DNA of 64,000 bases from contig NC_085872.1 of the NCBI RefSeq assembly GCF_034702125.1, positions 27,199,134-27,263,133 of the forward strand. The letters run 5' to 3'. A model generated the notes under the pieces. That model did not search any database. It was not told the DNA's origin and saw only the letters and a program-made list of their open reading frames with translations. This DNA comes from Engraulis encrasicolus (Eukaryota > Chordata > Actinopteri > Clupeiformes > Engraulidae). The position numbers were made by a program, and so were the translations under genes. Within the stretch, counting starts at the first letter, position 1. Each line of letters starts with the position of its first letter. This document shows positions 63,963-64,000 of this stretch, in pieces.

Positions 63963-64000
63963 CTGGGGGGTTGAGGAGGCGGTGAATGAAATCGCTTGGA

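Overview
The window is vertebrate, and its genes point to a teleost fish. Genes are split into short exons with GT-AG introns. Most of the DNA is intronic or intergenic and is packed with long (TG)n/(CA)n and (TC)n microsatellites and with fish-type hAT transposons, MITEs and tRNA-derived SINEs. There are no bacterial features. Exon boundaries below were read by eye from splice signals, reading frame and remembered family protein sequences. No alignment was run.

Layout, left to right. (1) 1770-2421, minus strand: two exons that splice in frame. The first resembles the N-terminal exon of teleost C2H2 zinc-finger genes, and the rest of the gene lies beyond the left edge. (2) 2.5-16.4 kb: no coding sequence seen. 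It holds a 420-bp MITE, a 2-kb hAT-like element with a perfect 8-bp target duplication, and simple repeats. A non-coding first exon of the next gene may lie here. (3) 16.4-44.4 kb, plus strand: ctnnd1 (p120-catenin/delta-1 catenin), nearly complete, 19 coding exons, about 927 residues, with an 18-nt microexon matching human alternative exon C, plus a long 3' UTR. (4) 44.4-47.9 kb: transposon-rich spacer. (5) 48.4-59.3 kb, plus strand: unc93b1, 12 exons, 637 residues, the chaperone that carries nucleic-acid-sensing Toll-like receptors out of the ER. (6) 60.2-63.8 kb, minus strand, convergent with unc93b1: the last three exons of a beta-A1/A4-type lens crystallin, with its 5' end beyond the right edge.

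The genes do not form a pathway: one is junctional/cytoskeletal, one is innate immune trafficking, one is lens structural. Two patterns stand out in the non-coding DNA. First, a family of fold-back insertions is present in three introns of unc93b1 and, in reverse orientation, in one of ctnnd1. The copy at 55708-55926 has a 15-bp target duplication and contains a sequence that folds as a hammerhead ribozyme core. The copy at 49133-49328 has a 13-bp target duplication and the same plan, but different arms. Second, three exons have had their edge plus splice site copied into the adjacent intron: ctnnd1 exon 6 donor, ctnnd1 exon 14 acceptor and unc93b1 exon 9 donor.
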